Shown here one piece after another: positions 7,129 to 14,547 of a stretch of DNA of 14,547 bases (position 1 is its first letter; the number at the start of each line of letters is the position of its first letter). Origin of the DNA: Chlorobiota bacterium (GTDB lineage Bacteria; Bacteroidota; Bacteroidia; Bacteroidales; B39-G9); the NCBI GenBank assembly GCA_030632095.1, contig DAOVJU010000017.1:1-14547 (forward strand). Reading direction: 5' to 3'. Both the position numbers and the translations under genes were made by a program. The notes under the pieces are model-generated. The model was not told the origin of the DNA. It ran no database searches and worked only from the letters and a program-made list of their open reading frames with translations.

Positions 7129-8880
7129 TTAGCCATTGTTAATTATTCTTTTACTTTCTAAATAATCTAAAAATTCTTTTGTTTTAGCTTCCCAGTTAAG
7201 CGATTTGGCCTGTATCTGCAAATTTTCAGAATTTTTTCTCCACAAATCATTATTATCCAGTAATTTCTTTATTCCTTTTGCAAATGCAACCGAATTTCCG
7301 GCAGGAAAAATTTCAGTATGATCAGGCGAATAATAAAGGCTATACGGAATTAAATCGGAAGAAACAATTGGTACGCCTGCTGCTGCCGATTGAGATACAC
7401 TCATACCAAAACCTTCCATTTCCGATGCAGAAGCATAAATATGAGCTATTGAAAATATTTTACCAATATGTTCATCAGGTATTGGTGCAGTTAAAAATGC
7501 CCTTCCTTTTAATTCGGGGATATCAGAAATTTGATTTTGAAGTGTATTAAAAAGCTCATTTTTAGGGCCACCACCTATGAATAAATAAATATCATCATAA
7601 TCCGAGACAATTTTGCCAAAAGCTTTAATAAGCAGATCTTTACGTTTCGTGTGGTCCATACGGCTGGTTTCAAAGATTATCTTGCTTTGTTTAAGTTTGT
7701 TCACCGAAATTCCACAAATCTTTGACATGTATTTATATGTTGGGTTTAATTCCTGTTCAGTGTAAGGCCTGAATGTATCACCATCAATACATGGCGGGAA
7801 ATAAAAAGTTTCATTTACCGGAACCCTGAAATGCGTCCATAAATATTCAGCTATTTTGGTTGAAGTTGCAATAATGGCTCTTGTCCGGTGACAAATCATT
7901 CGTTCGTGATTCCGTCTTTCACAAAACTTTAAATCTCTTCTTACATCAAGTGTCCGGTTACGATAATTATAATCTTTAATTTCTCCCAATGAATGTGGTG
8001 TCCAGACATGCCTGTCAATACGGTCAAGATTTCGTTTTAGTGAATCATCAGATTCAGGCGACATCATTAATATTGAATTTCCTAATGCTGATGCAACAAC
8101 TAATTCTTTGAGCGCCGGTTCAAATGTATTTTCTAATCTTGACAATGCTTCTTCTGCAGCATCTACCAGAATATTTTCTTCGTTTGCCTGTAAGCCCTTG
8201 CCACTGGCCCAGCTTGTTGCTGCAGCCCGAATTTTTAATTGAATATCATGATTTTTAATGCTTTCCTGGTTTAGTAATTGTAAGCCTAAAAACAAACTCG
8301 GTTTTTCACCTAATGACATCCAATGTCTTTCTTTATAAAGATTGTTAAGTTCTTTTTCAGAAATGATCCCGGATAAAAGCTGCGACAGGGATTTTTCTAC
8401 CATGTCATTTCTCCAGCGTTCAACTACTGATAATCCTAAAACTCCTGCATCCCAGTAATGCGAGTTTATAAATTCATAAACTTCCCATGGCTCACATTTT
8501 TTAATTTCAGCTTCATGATTAATGTATTCATATAACCAATTTAATTCTTCGTCTAAAGCTATGGCAATATCTTCCTTGCGTATGAATGTTTCACCACCAC
8601 CGGGGATATAAACATACCTTATGTTATCAGTTAAATATTCGGTTTTAGACCGGATTTTTGTGCTCTCATAAAAGGGAAAACCACCTCTTGTATATACGGT
8701 AATTTTATATCCCTGTTGTTCAAGTTTCCTCGCCAATGTATTTACATAATAATTTTGTCCCCCTGTATCAGGGGCGCCACCGGTTGGTATAAGCGGCCCG
8801 GCATATCCATGATTGGTAATAATGGCAATTTCCGGCCTTTCGGCCAGGTAATAAATAATATCTTTTTTTGTCTTTCTCAT
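7129..8880 (-). CDS. GT4 glycosyltransferase, sucrose synthase/sucrose-phosphate synthase-like
   Basis: The protein has 583 residues. The N-terminal domain carries APDTGGQNYYVNTLARKL (36-53), the donor-side DTGGQ motif of sucrose synthase/SPS relatives, and NSHYWDAGVLG (139-149). HVWTPHSLGEIK (291-302) follows, but about 140 mostly helical residues intervene where relatives have a short link. The C-terminal GT-B domain has ETSRMDHTKRKD (404-415), with R407 and K412 as the usual phosphate-binding pair, and SEMEGFGMSVSQ (486-497). The second Glu of the E-x7-E motif is Gln (Q497). It should transfer a sugar from a nucleotide donor; the acceptor is unknown. The likely partner is the kinase gene downstream. 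It is the first gene of this minus-strand pair and diverges from the redox cluster. Confidence 0.83.
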   Translation of the reverse strand: MRKTKKDIIYYLAERPEIAIITNHGYAGPLIPTGGAPDTGGQNYYVNTLARKLEQQGYKITVYTRGGFPFYESTKIRSKTEYLTDNIRYVYIPGGGETFIRKEDIAIALDEELNWLYEYINHEAEIKKCEPWEVYEFINSHYWDAGVLGLSVVERWRNDMVEKSLSQLLSGIISEKELNNLYKERHWMSLGEKPSLFLGLQLLNQESIKNHDIQLKIRAAATSWASGKGLQANEENILVDAAEEALSRLENTFEPALKELVVASALGNSILMMSPESDDSLKRNLDRIDRHVWTPHSLGEIKDYNYRNRTLDVRRDLKFCERRNHERMICHRTRAIIATSTKIAEYLWTHFRVPVNETFYFPPCIDGDTFRPYTEQELNPTYKYMSKICGISVNKLKQSKIIFETSRMDHTKRKDLLIKAFGKIVSDYDDIYLFIGGGPKNELFNTLQNQISDIPELKGRAFLTAPIPDEHIGKIFSIAHIYASASEMEGFGMSVSQSAAAGVPIVSSDLIPYSLYYSPDHTEIFPAGNSVAFAKGIKKLLDNNDLWRKNSENLQIQAKSLNWEAKTKEFLDYLESKRIINNG

Positions 8881-9365
8881 GAGTTTAGCTTGTTGAAATA
8901 CTGTAAAATATTGGTACTACTAATAATTTAGTGGAACATTTTAGCATTATAAATAAACTTATTAATAGAACCTTAAAATAATTATTTACCATTAAAATAA
9001 CAGTAGAACCAAAATATTAAATATCAAACAATTATTATAAATATAAGGCTTATTGATTATTTTCAAAAGGAATTTTCAAATTTATTGATATTTTTCAAAA
9101 TACCTTCGTCTTCCGGATATTTTAATCAAATCACATAACCGAAAAGCTTTCAGCTTCTTCAAAATATAGCCTTATCTTTTATTATTTATGCTTTATTATA
9201 CAATATATTTATGAAGGTTAATATTATTATAAAATTTTATCATGTACAAAGGTACTTACAATAAAAAAAATTACTATTTTAGAACGTTTGAAAATAAATA
9301 AGAAACACTAAACTTAGTTAAAAATCTTATTCCGGAAAACGATAAACTTTTAAAAAGCGCAACAT
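8881..9365. promoter_or_regulatory. Divergent intergenic region with a 19-bp direct repeat
   Basis: This 485-bp AT-rich region must hold promoters for both the glycosyltransferase (minus) and the NuoE-like gene (plus). It contains no credible reading frame. The sequences 9050-9068 and 9082-9100 (TTATTGATnnTTTTCAAAA) match at 17 of 19 positions and are 32 bp apart, about three helical turns. On the minus strand, TACCTTTG (9254 to 9247) matches the Bacteroidota -7 consensus TAnnTTTG, but I see no TTG at the right distance. Confidence 0.4.
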
Positions 9366-10301
9366 ATGTTAGCAAAAAAAGAAGTCCAGGGTATTTGTAC
9401 AACATGCAGGCATGCTTCAACCTGCACTCGTCTTAAATTTGCTACAGAACCAATTTGGCATTGCGATGAGTTTGAAGTTAAGATACCAAATTTAGTTGAA
9501 AATCTCCTTTCTAAGAATAACAAATTAATTGCAATATTGGAAGATGTTCAGAATTATTATAATTATCTCCCTGAAGAAACACTTAAGGAAATTTCTGGTA
9601 GAATGAAAATTCCTTTGAAGGATGTTTACGGTGTCGCTACTTTTTATAAATCGTTTAGTTTAAAACCACGGGGCAAACACCTTATTTCAGTGTGCTTAGG
9701 TACGGCATGCCATGTGCGTGGCGCTCAGGCCGTTGCATCGGAATTTGAGAAACAACTTGAAATAAAGGCAGGTGATACAACTCCTGATAAAGAATTTTCG
9801 CTGGAAACTGTAAACTGTCTGGGGGCATGTGCTCTCGGTCCAATTGTTGTAATTGACGGGGAATACTTTTCGAGTGTAAAAGCTAGAATGGTTAAACAAT
9901 TAATTAATGAAGTAAGTGAAGGATTAGGCAAAATTGATATTAAGAAGGACCAACGTATCTTTCCTGTTGAAGTTAGTTGTCCGAGATGCAACCATACACT
10001 TATGAAACTGGAACATCTTATTGACAACTACCCATGTATACATATAACAGTTTCGTTTGGCCGTAAACATGGATGGTACAGGTTATCTTCACTTTATGGC
10101 AGTTTCAATTTTGAATCGGAACATGAAATACCATTAGATACAAAACTTAATATTTTTTGTCCGCATTGTCATACAGAGCTAATAGGAGGTTACGCATGCC
10201 CTGAATGCAGAACAACAATGGTTACAATGATTGTTCGGGGAGGGGGCACAGTTCAGGTTTGTCCGCGACGTGGATGTAAAGGACATATATTGGATATTTA
10301 A
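9366..10301 (+). CDS. NuoE/HndA-like [2Fe-2S] subunit with extra N- and C-terminal Cys-rich domains
   Basis: The protein has 311 residues, about twice the usual NuoE length. Residues 1-40 form a Cys-rich cap (C11, C14, C20, C33). Residues 45-185 are the NuoE thioredoxin-like domain, with [2Fe-2S] ligands C110, C115, C151 and C155 in SVCLGTAC and NCLGACALGP. Residues 200-311 carry zinc-ribbon-like CxxC pairs (C205/C208, C265/C268, C278/C281) and a C-terminal CPRRGC (C299, C304). The core relays electrons between the NADH/FMN site of NuoF and further clusters. It is the first gene of the cluster, 22 bp ahead of the NuoF-GltD fusion. The zinc-ribbon tail is not part of canonical NuoE and may mediate assembly with the GltS part. 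No Shine-Dalgarno sequence precedes its ATG. Confidence 0.87.
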   Translation: MLAKKEVQGICTTCRHASTCTRLKFATEPIWHCDEFEVKIPNLVENLLSKNNKLIAILEDVQNYYNYLPEETLKEISGRMKIPLKDVYGVATFYKSFSLKPRGKHLISVCLGTACHVRGAQAVASEFEKQLEIKAGDTTPDKEFSLETVNCLGACALGPIVVIDGEYFSSVKARMVKQLINEVSEGLGKIDIKKDQRIFPVEVSCPRCNHTLMKLEHLIDNYPCIHITVSFGRKHGWYRLSSLYGSFNFESEHEIPLDTKLNIFCPHCHTELIGGYACPECRTTMVTMIVRGGGTVQVCPRRGCKGHILDI

Positions 10302-10323
10302 GAATGTTAATTAATAAAAGAAT

Positions 10324-13300
10324 ATGAAACATATATCAACAGTCGAAGGTTTTACTGATTTTCGAAAATTAATATTAGATCATCCTGAAGATAATAAAGT
10401 ATGCCTGGTATTATGTGCAGGAACCGGTGGTCTTGCAAGTGGTTCAAATGATATTATGCGAATAATTAAACGTGAAATAATTGAGCACAATCTTCATGAT
10501 AAATTAACTCTGAGAATAACCGGATGTTTAGGGTTCTGTGAGATGGATCCATTCATTATAGTTGAGCCTGGCAATAATTTGTATCCGAAATTAAAAATGG
10601 AAGATGTCCCAAAAATTATTGATGCTGCTGTTAAAGGGAAGGTAATTGAAGAGATGCTATATAAGGAACCAGGTACTTTAAAAACATTCAAAACACAACA
10701 GGACATTCATTTTTTTAAAAATCAGACACGAACAATCCTAGGGAAAAATCAATATCTTGATCCAATCAGGATATATAACTATATTAAACAGGATGGTTAT
10801 ACTGCTTTTGAGAAAGTAATATCAAATCCTGATTTCGAATGGATTATTAACGAAATAAAACAATCTGAATTACGAGGCCGTGGAGGGGGAGGTTTTCCAA
10901 CCGGTATAAAGTGGGAAATTGCCAGGAAATCAGGTAATGGAGAAACAAAAAAATTTATTATATGTAACGCTGATGAAGGAGATCCGGGAGCTTATATGGA
11001 TCGTAGTCTTTTAGAAGGTAATCCTCACTCAATTATTGAAGGTTTGATAATAGGAGGTATAGCTATTGGTGCAACACAAGCTTATATTTATGTTCGTAGT
11101 GAATATCCTTTGGCAATAAAACATACAACGATTGCTTTACGGCAAGCACAAGATCTTGGCATTCTTGGAAAAAATATATTAGGTACCAACATTGATTTTG
11201 ACATCGACATTGTTCGCGGTGCAGGTGCATTTGTTTGTGGTGAAGAAACAGCTCTTATTAAATCTATCGAGGGAAAGATGGGACAGCCTGCGCAACGCCC
11301 ACCATATCCTGTAAATAAAGGGCTTTGGGGATTTCCGACTTGTATCAATAATGTTGAAACATTTGCAAATATTCCTGTTATCATTAGCAAAGGTGCGGAA
11401 GAATATACCAAAGTTGGAGTACCGGGAAACAGAGGCACCAAAATATTCTCCCTGGTAGGAAAAATTAAAAATACAGGACTTGTTGAAGTTCCTCTTGGTA
11501 CAACAATAAAGAAAGTGGTATATGATATCGGAGGCGGGCCATCAGGAGAAAAAAAGATAAAAGCAATACAAACAGGCGGGCCATCAGGCGGATGTATACC
11601 TGAAAAGATGTTTGACATACCAATAGATTACGAGAGTTTGAATAAAGCAGGTTCTATCATGGGTTCAGGTGGTATGATAGTAATGGATGAAGATACTTGT
11701 ATGGTTGATATTGCTAAGTATTTCACTAACTTCTTACAGGAAGAATCCTGTGGAAAATGCTCAACTTGCAGGGAAGGGACACAAAGAATGAATGAAATAC
11801 TAACAAACATCACTGAAGGAAAGGGCAAAGAAGAAGATATAGCTTTACTTGAGGAATTGGGCCCGGTTATTAAAGATGCATCAATGTGCGGGCTCGGACA
11901 AACTGCTGCCAATCCTTTGCTGGCTACACTCAGGTATTTCAAAGACGAATATATTGATCATATTTTGAAGAAAAAATGTACTGCAGGAGTATGCAAAGAA
12001 ATAATATCTTCTCCATGTCAATATACATGTCCTATAGATACAGAAGTTCCGGTTTACGTTGCTCTTATCGCTAATACAAAATATGAAGAGGCTTTGAAAA
12101 TCATAAAGAAAGATAATCCGTTTGCATCAGTACTTGCCCGTGTTTGTCATCATCCATGCGAGCTAAAGTGCAAGGCAGGAGAAGGTGGGGATGCAATAGC
12201 AATTGGGGACTTGAAAAGATTTGTTACCGATTACGGATTGAAAAATAAGCTTCATACTAAAACTAAGCATGTTCAAAAAATCAAAGGAAGCAAAGTAGCT
12301 ATAATTGGTTCCGGCCCGTCAGGATTAACCTGTGGTTTTTATCTTGCTCAAAAAGGCTATGAAGTTACTGTATTTGAAAAAGAATCTGAAATAGGAGGGA
12401 TGCTTACTTTAGGAATCCCTGAATACAGGCTTCCCAGGAATATTTTAGAATACGATATTAATTATGTTAAAAGCTCCGGGCTTGATATTAAAACAAATTT
12501 TGCACTTGGAAAGGATTTTACTTTAAATGACCTGCGCGATCAGGGTTATAAAGCTATATATATTGCCACGGGCGCACATCAGTCATTGAAATTAGATATT
12601 CCGGGTGAAGATATTGAAGGTGTACTCCCGGGAATGAAAGCATTATCGAGCCTGAATCTTGGTAAAAATATTGAAATTGGCAAAAAAGTAGGTATTATCG
12701 GTGGTGGTAATACGGCAGTAGATGCTGCAAGGAGGGTATTGCGCGCTGAAATATCTGAAAGTGTAGCTATGATAGATACTGCCAGGAGTGCATTACGCAC
12801 AACAAAACCAGAAGAAATAACTATATTTTACAGAAGAACTATGACAGAAATACCTGCTTATAAGGAGGAAGTGGAAGGCTCATTAGATGAAGGTATTAAA
12901 ATAGAATTTTTAACTGCTCCAAAGAAAATAATATCTGAAAAAGGAAAATTAAAAGCCTGTGAATTTATAAGAATGAAGATGGGAGAATTGGATGAATCAG
13001 GCAGAAGAAGACCTGTCCCGGTTGAAGGTTCGGAATTTACTGTTGAACTTGATACTTTAATTGTGTCTATAAGTGAAAGCCCTGATATTTCCTTCTTGAA
13101 GAAAGAAGGGCTTGAATTTTCAAAATGGAATACCATTATAGTTGATCCTGAAACTTTTCAGACTACTAAACAAGGAGTATTTGCCGGAGGAGATTTAGTT
13201 ACTGGCCCAAATACAGTTGTCGATGCTGTTGCTGCCGGTAAAATTACTGCACTATCAATTGATCAATATTTAAGTGGAAAAGAAGTGAAGCGGGAATATA

Positions 13301-13566
13301 AAATAACCAGGCCTTCAAAATATATTGAACCTCTTGAATTATCTGAAGAAGAAACAGATGAATTAATGTTAGCTAAGCGGCCTGTTATGCCTTGTTTATC
13401 TCCTGACAAAAGAAAATATAATTTACTGGAAGTAGAACAGGGCTTTACAGAAAAACAAGCAATAAAAGAGGCTCAGAGATGTTTACGATGCGAACTTGAA
13501 ACACAAGACGGGAAAGAGTTTATTGAAAAACTTAAAGAAAAATCACAAGAAAAACAGGAGGCATAA
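10324..13566 (+). CDS. NuoF-GltD fusion: NADH dehydrogenase flavoprotein joined to NADPH/FAD glutamate-synthase small-subunit module
   Basis: The protein has 1080 residues. In order: a thioredoxin-like [2Fe-2S] domain (C27, C31, C68, C72); the NuoF NADH/FMN core with RGRGGGGFPTG (184-194), NADEGDPGAYMDR (215-227) and GAGAFVCGEETAL (299-311); an SLBB region (about 370-405); the NuoF [4Fe-4S] site ESCGKCSTC (C476, C479, C482) with C522; a linker with C552 and C557; a GltD-type Fe-S domain (C565, C569, C608, C612, C616); the FAD site AIIGSGPSGL (659-668); the NADP-type site IIGGGNTAVDAARR (791-804) with YRR (836-838); and a C-terminal CLRC (1053-1056). It should oxidise or reduce both NADH and NADPH through one polypeptide. 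It is sandwiched between NuoE- and NuoG-like genes and its stop overlaps the next start. An 18-residue duplication is present near 801-826. Confidence 0.9.
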   Translation: MKHISTVEGFTDFRKLILDHPEDNKVCLVLCAGTGGLASGSNDIMRIIKREIIEHNLHDKLTLRITGCLGFCEMDPFIIVEPGNNLYPKLKMEDVPKIIDAAVKGKVIEEMLYKEPGTLKTFKTQQDIHFFKNQTRTILGKNQYLDPIRIYNYIKQDGYTAFEKVISNPDFEWIINEIKQSELRGRGGGGFPTGIKWEIARKSGNGETKKFIICNADEGDPGAYMDRSLLEGNPHSIIEGLIIGGIAIGATQAYIYVRSEYPLAIKHTTIALRQAQDLGILGKNILGTNIDFDIDIVRGAGAFVCGEETALIKSIEGKMGQPAQRPPYPVNKGLWGFPTCINNVETFANIPVIISKGAEEYTKVGVPGNRGTKIFSLVGKIKNTGLVEVPLGTTIKKVVYDIGGGPSGEKKIKAIQTGGPSGGCIPEKMFDIPIDYESLNKAGSIMGSGGMIVMDEDTCMVDIAKYFTNFLQEESCGKCSTCREGTQRMNEILTNITEGKGKEEDIALLEELGPVIKDASMCGLGQTAANPLLATLRYFKDEYIDHILKKKCTAGVCKEIISSPCQYTCPIDTEVPVYVALIANTKYEEALKIIKKDNPFASVLARVCHHPCELKCKAGEGGDAIAIGDLKRFVTDYGLKNKLHTKTKHVQKIKGSKVAIIGSGPSGLTCGFYLAQKGYEVTVFEKESEIGGMLTLGIPEYRLPRNILEYDINYVKSSGLDIKTNFALGKDFTLNDLRDQGYKAIYIATGAHQSLKLDIPGEDIEGVLPGMKALSSLNLGKNIEIGKKVGIIGGGNTAVDAARRVLRAEISESVAMIDTARSALRTTKPEEITIFYRRTMTEIPAYKEEVEGSLDEGIKIEFLTAPKKIISEKGKLKACEFIRMKMGELDESGRRRPVPVEGSEFTVELDTLIVSISESPDISFLKKEGLEFSKWNTIIVDPETFQTTKQGVFAGGDLVTGPNTVVDAVAAGKITALSIDQYLSGKEVKREYKITRPSKYIEPLELSEEETDELMLAKRPVMPCLSPDKRKYNLLEVEQGFTEKQAIKEAQRCLRCELETQDGKEFIEKLKEKSQEKQEA
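12721..12798 (+). repeat. Internal 54-bp duplication in the NADP-binding helix of the GltD module
   Basis: Bases 12721-12744 and 12775-12798 match at 19 of 24 positions, exactly 54 bp (18 codons) apart. At protein level DAARRVLR (residues 800-807) recurs as DTARSALR (818-825). Canonical GltD-like proteins run directly from GGGNxAxDxAR into the second strand and YRR, so the extra 18 residues extend or double the helix that follows the NADP dinucleotide loop. Confidence 0.6.
13556..13561 (+). promoter_or_regulatory. Strong Shine-Dalgarno sequence for the NuoG-like gene
   Basis: AGGAGG lies within the last codons of the NuoF-GltD gene, 4 bp before the ATG at 13566. The stop TAA and start ATG share one A (TAATG), so translation is probably coupled. 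Such a full-length site is unusual compared with the SD-less genes elsewhere in this window. Confidence 0.7.
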
Positions 13567-14252
13567 TGAACTTAACAATTGACGGAATACCTTTTGATGC
13601 TCCAGAAAGCTGGACAATACTCGAAACAGCAAGGTTCTTAGGGCTTGAAATACCTACCCTTTGTTATCATGAAGGACTTTCTGCATGGGGTGGATGCCGC
13701 CTTTGTATCGTAGAAATTGGCACTGGTGATAGAACCAAATTGGTAACTTCATGTACATATCCTGTGGAAGAAGGACTTGTTGTACATACAGCAACTAAAA
13801 GAGTTATCAGTGCAAGAAAAATGATCCTTGAACTATTGATTTCACAATGTCCTACATCAAAAGTATTACAGGATTTAGCTGCAAAAATGGGACTAAACCA
13901 GGTCCGGTTTTCTCCAAAATGGGAAAATTGCATTTACTGCGGATTATGTGTCAGAATATGTGAAGAACAAATGATGGCCAGTGCTATTGGATTTGCTAAC
14001 AGGGGCAATGAACTGAAAATACATACGCCATTTGATAAAACATCCGACGAATGCAGAAGATGTGGCGGGTGTATGTATATATGCCCTGCATGTACAACAA
14101 GATGTGAAGGCACAAACCCTGAAAATGTATTATGTGGCAGGTGCGAAAATACACTCCAGCCAACATGTTTAGAAGTGTATGAAAACAACTATCATTGCTG
14201 GATGGGCTTAAAAGGAGAATGCGGAACATGTGTAACTGAAAACAATAAGTAA
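13566..14252 (+). CDS. NuoG/HydA-N-terminal-like ferredoxin protein (2Fe-2S plus two 4Fe-4S)
   Basis: The protein has 228 residues. Residues 1-75 form a plant-type ferredoxin domain with [2Fe-2S] ligands C33, C44, C47 and C63. The segment ARKMILELLISQCPTSKV (83-100) sits where NuoG has its His-Cys [4Fe-4S] site, but the His and two of the Cys ligands are absent. Two [4Fe-4S] motifs follow: C122, C125, C128, C132 and C163, C166, C169, C173. The tail holds eight more cysteines (C176, C180, C190, C193, C201, C211, C219, C222). No hydrogenase H-cluster or molybdopterin domain is attached, so it is an electron-relay subunit and not a hydrogenase. It lies between the NuoF-GltD fusion and a glutamate synthase gene and probably wires them together. 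A ferredoxin docking or reduction role is possible. Confidence 0.85.
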   Translation: MNLTIDGIPFDAPESWTILETARFLGLEIPTLCYHEGLSAWGGCRLCIVEIGTGDRTKLVTSCTYPVEEGLVVHTATKRVISARKMILELLISQCPTSKVLQDLAAKMGLNQVRFSPKWENCIYCGLCVRICEEQMMASAIGFANRGNELKIHTPFDKTSDECRRCGGCMYICPACTTRCEGTNPENVLCGRCENTLQPTCLEVYENNYHCWMGLKGECGTCVTENNK

Positions 14253-14272
14253 ATAAGTTATAAATAACAAAC

Positions 14273-14280
14273 AAAGGAGG
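14273..14280 (+). promoter_or_regulatory. Strong Shine-Dalgarno sequence for the glutamate synthase gene
   Basis: AAAGGAGG, 7 bp before the ATG at 14288, fixes that start codon. Together with the site at 13556 it suggests high translation of the last two genes of the cluster. Confidence 0.8.
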
Positions 14281-14287
14281 AAAAAAT

Positions 14288-14547
14288 ATGAGTTTAACAA
14301 AAATAAATGCTACAGCAGCAACATTAACAAAAAACAGAACTCAAGATTCTATAGTTCCAATAAGTGGAATGTGCGCAACCTGTATTGATGGCTGTATTGG
14401 TATGTGTGAAATCGGCAAATCAGCTTACCGTGGACATGAGGTAATCTATCCACAACCATTTGGAATTATCACAACAGCCTCGGAAAAATCTTATCCGGTC
14501 GATTATTCTCATTTTAACATTATGGGTACCGCGGTGGGTGCACAGGG
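14288..14547 (+). CDS. Archaeal-type glutamate synthase FMN subunit (GltB2-like), N-terminal part (partial)
   Basis: The frame runs from ATG 14288 to the window edge (86 codons). After a short leader, residues 27-46 read GMCATCIDGCIGMCEIGKSA, with a four-Cys set C29, C32, C36 and C40. This is followed by RGHEVIYPQPFGIITTASEK and YPVDYSHFNIMGTAVGAQ. This N-terminal pattern is typical of the FMN-binding glutamate synthase-related proteins in which the synthase is split into separate subunits (the amidotransferase and the GXGXG domain being separate genes). The family reduces 2-oxoglutarate plus ammonia-level nitrogen to glutamate on FMN and an Fe-S cluster. The catalytic barrel lies outside the window. 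Its position directly after the GltD-containing fusion supports the assignment. Confidence 0.83.
   Translation, partial: MSLTKINATAATLTKNRTQDSIVPISGMCATCIDGCIGMCEIGKSAYRGHEVIYPQPFGIITTASEKSYPVDYSHFNIMGTAVGAQ

Noticed and set aside
11088..11618. A 176-codon antisense reading frame within the NuoF part of the fusion gene.
   Set aside because: Its Pro/Ser/Ile-rich product shows no domain, and the plus strand codes for highly conserved NuoF motifs. It is a shadow frame.
13566..14252. An [FeFe]-hydrogenase catalytic subunit, suggested by the HydA-like N-terminal Fe-S pattern.
   Set aside because: The protein ends at 228 residues and has no H-cluster motifs.
13667..14274. Several antisense frames opposite the NuoG-like gene.
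   Set aside because: They mirror cysteine-rich coding sequence on the plus strand and have no recognisable motifs or starts with context.

Overview
The window looks like chromosomal DNA from a low-GC member of the Bacteroidota. This rests on the AT-rich base composition, a carboxypeptidase-regulatory/TonB receptor, an AraC regulator fused to a metal-binding domain, an HYC_CC_PP-type small protein, and the near absence of Shine-Dalgarno sequences in front of most genes. The redox cluster on the right suggests an organism that lives at least partly anaerobically. The genus cannot be fixed from sequence alone.

Layout. (1) 1-176, minus: the 5' end of an AAA-type ATPase that runs off the window. 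(2) 353-4241, plus: a metal-handling locus, probably copper. It holds an HMA-AraC regulator, a small HYC/CC protein (TTG start), a secreted HMA protein, and a TonB-dependent receptor whose GTG start lies inside the HMA gene. A 32-bp perfect palindrome closes it. Just beyond lies the decayed C-terminal end of a second HMA gene (from 4255). (3) 4395-5968, minus: a COG2509-like FAD-dependent oxidoreductase, preceded by a solitary MNT-type nucleotidyltransferase. (4) 6285-8880, minus: a uridine-kinase-like P-loop protein and a sucrose-synthase/SPS-like GT4 glycosyltransferase. The gap between them is almost filled by a ~165-bp imperfect palindrome. (5) 8881-9365: AT-rich divergent intergenic region with a 19-bp direct repeat. 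(6) 9366-14547, plus: a NuoE-like protein with extra zinc-ribbon-like ends, a 1080-residue NuoF-GltD fusion, a NuoG-N-terminal-like ferredoxin protein, and the start of an archaeal-type (GltB2) glutamate synthase subunit.

How they fit together. Region 2 reads as a self-contained metal-response module: cytoplasmic sensor/regulator, envelope metal-binding proteins and an outer-membrane receptor that carries its own Cys-Cys and His-rich signatures. Region 6 is the most interesting. It combines the NADH/FMN/[Fe-S] core of HydABC/Nuo-type flavin enzymes with an NADPH-type GltD module and an FMN glutamate synthase subunit. This predicts a multi-subunit complex linking NADH, NADPH and perhaps ferredoxin to glutamate synthesis or to transhydrogenation. 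The complex and any electron bifurcation are inference; the domain content is visible in the sequence.
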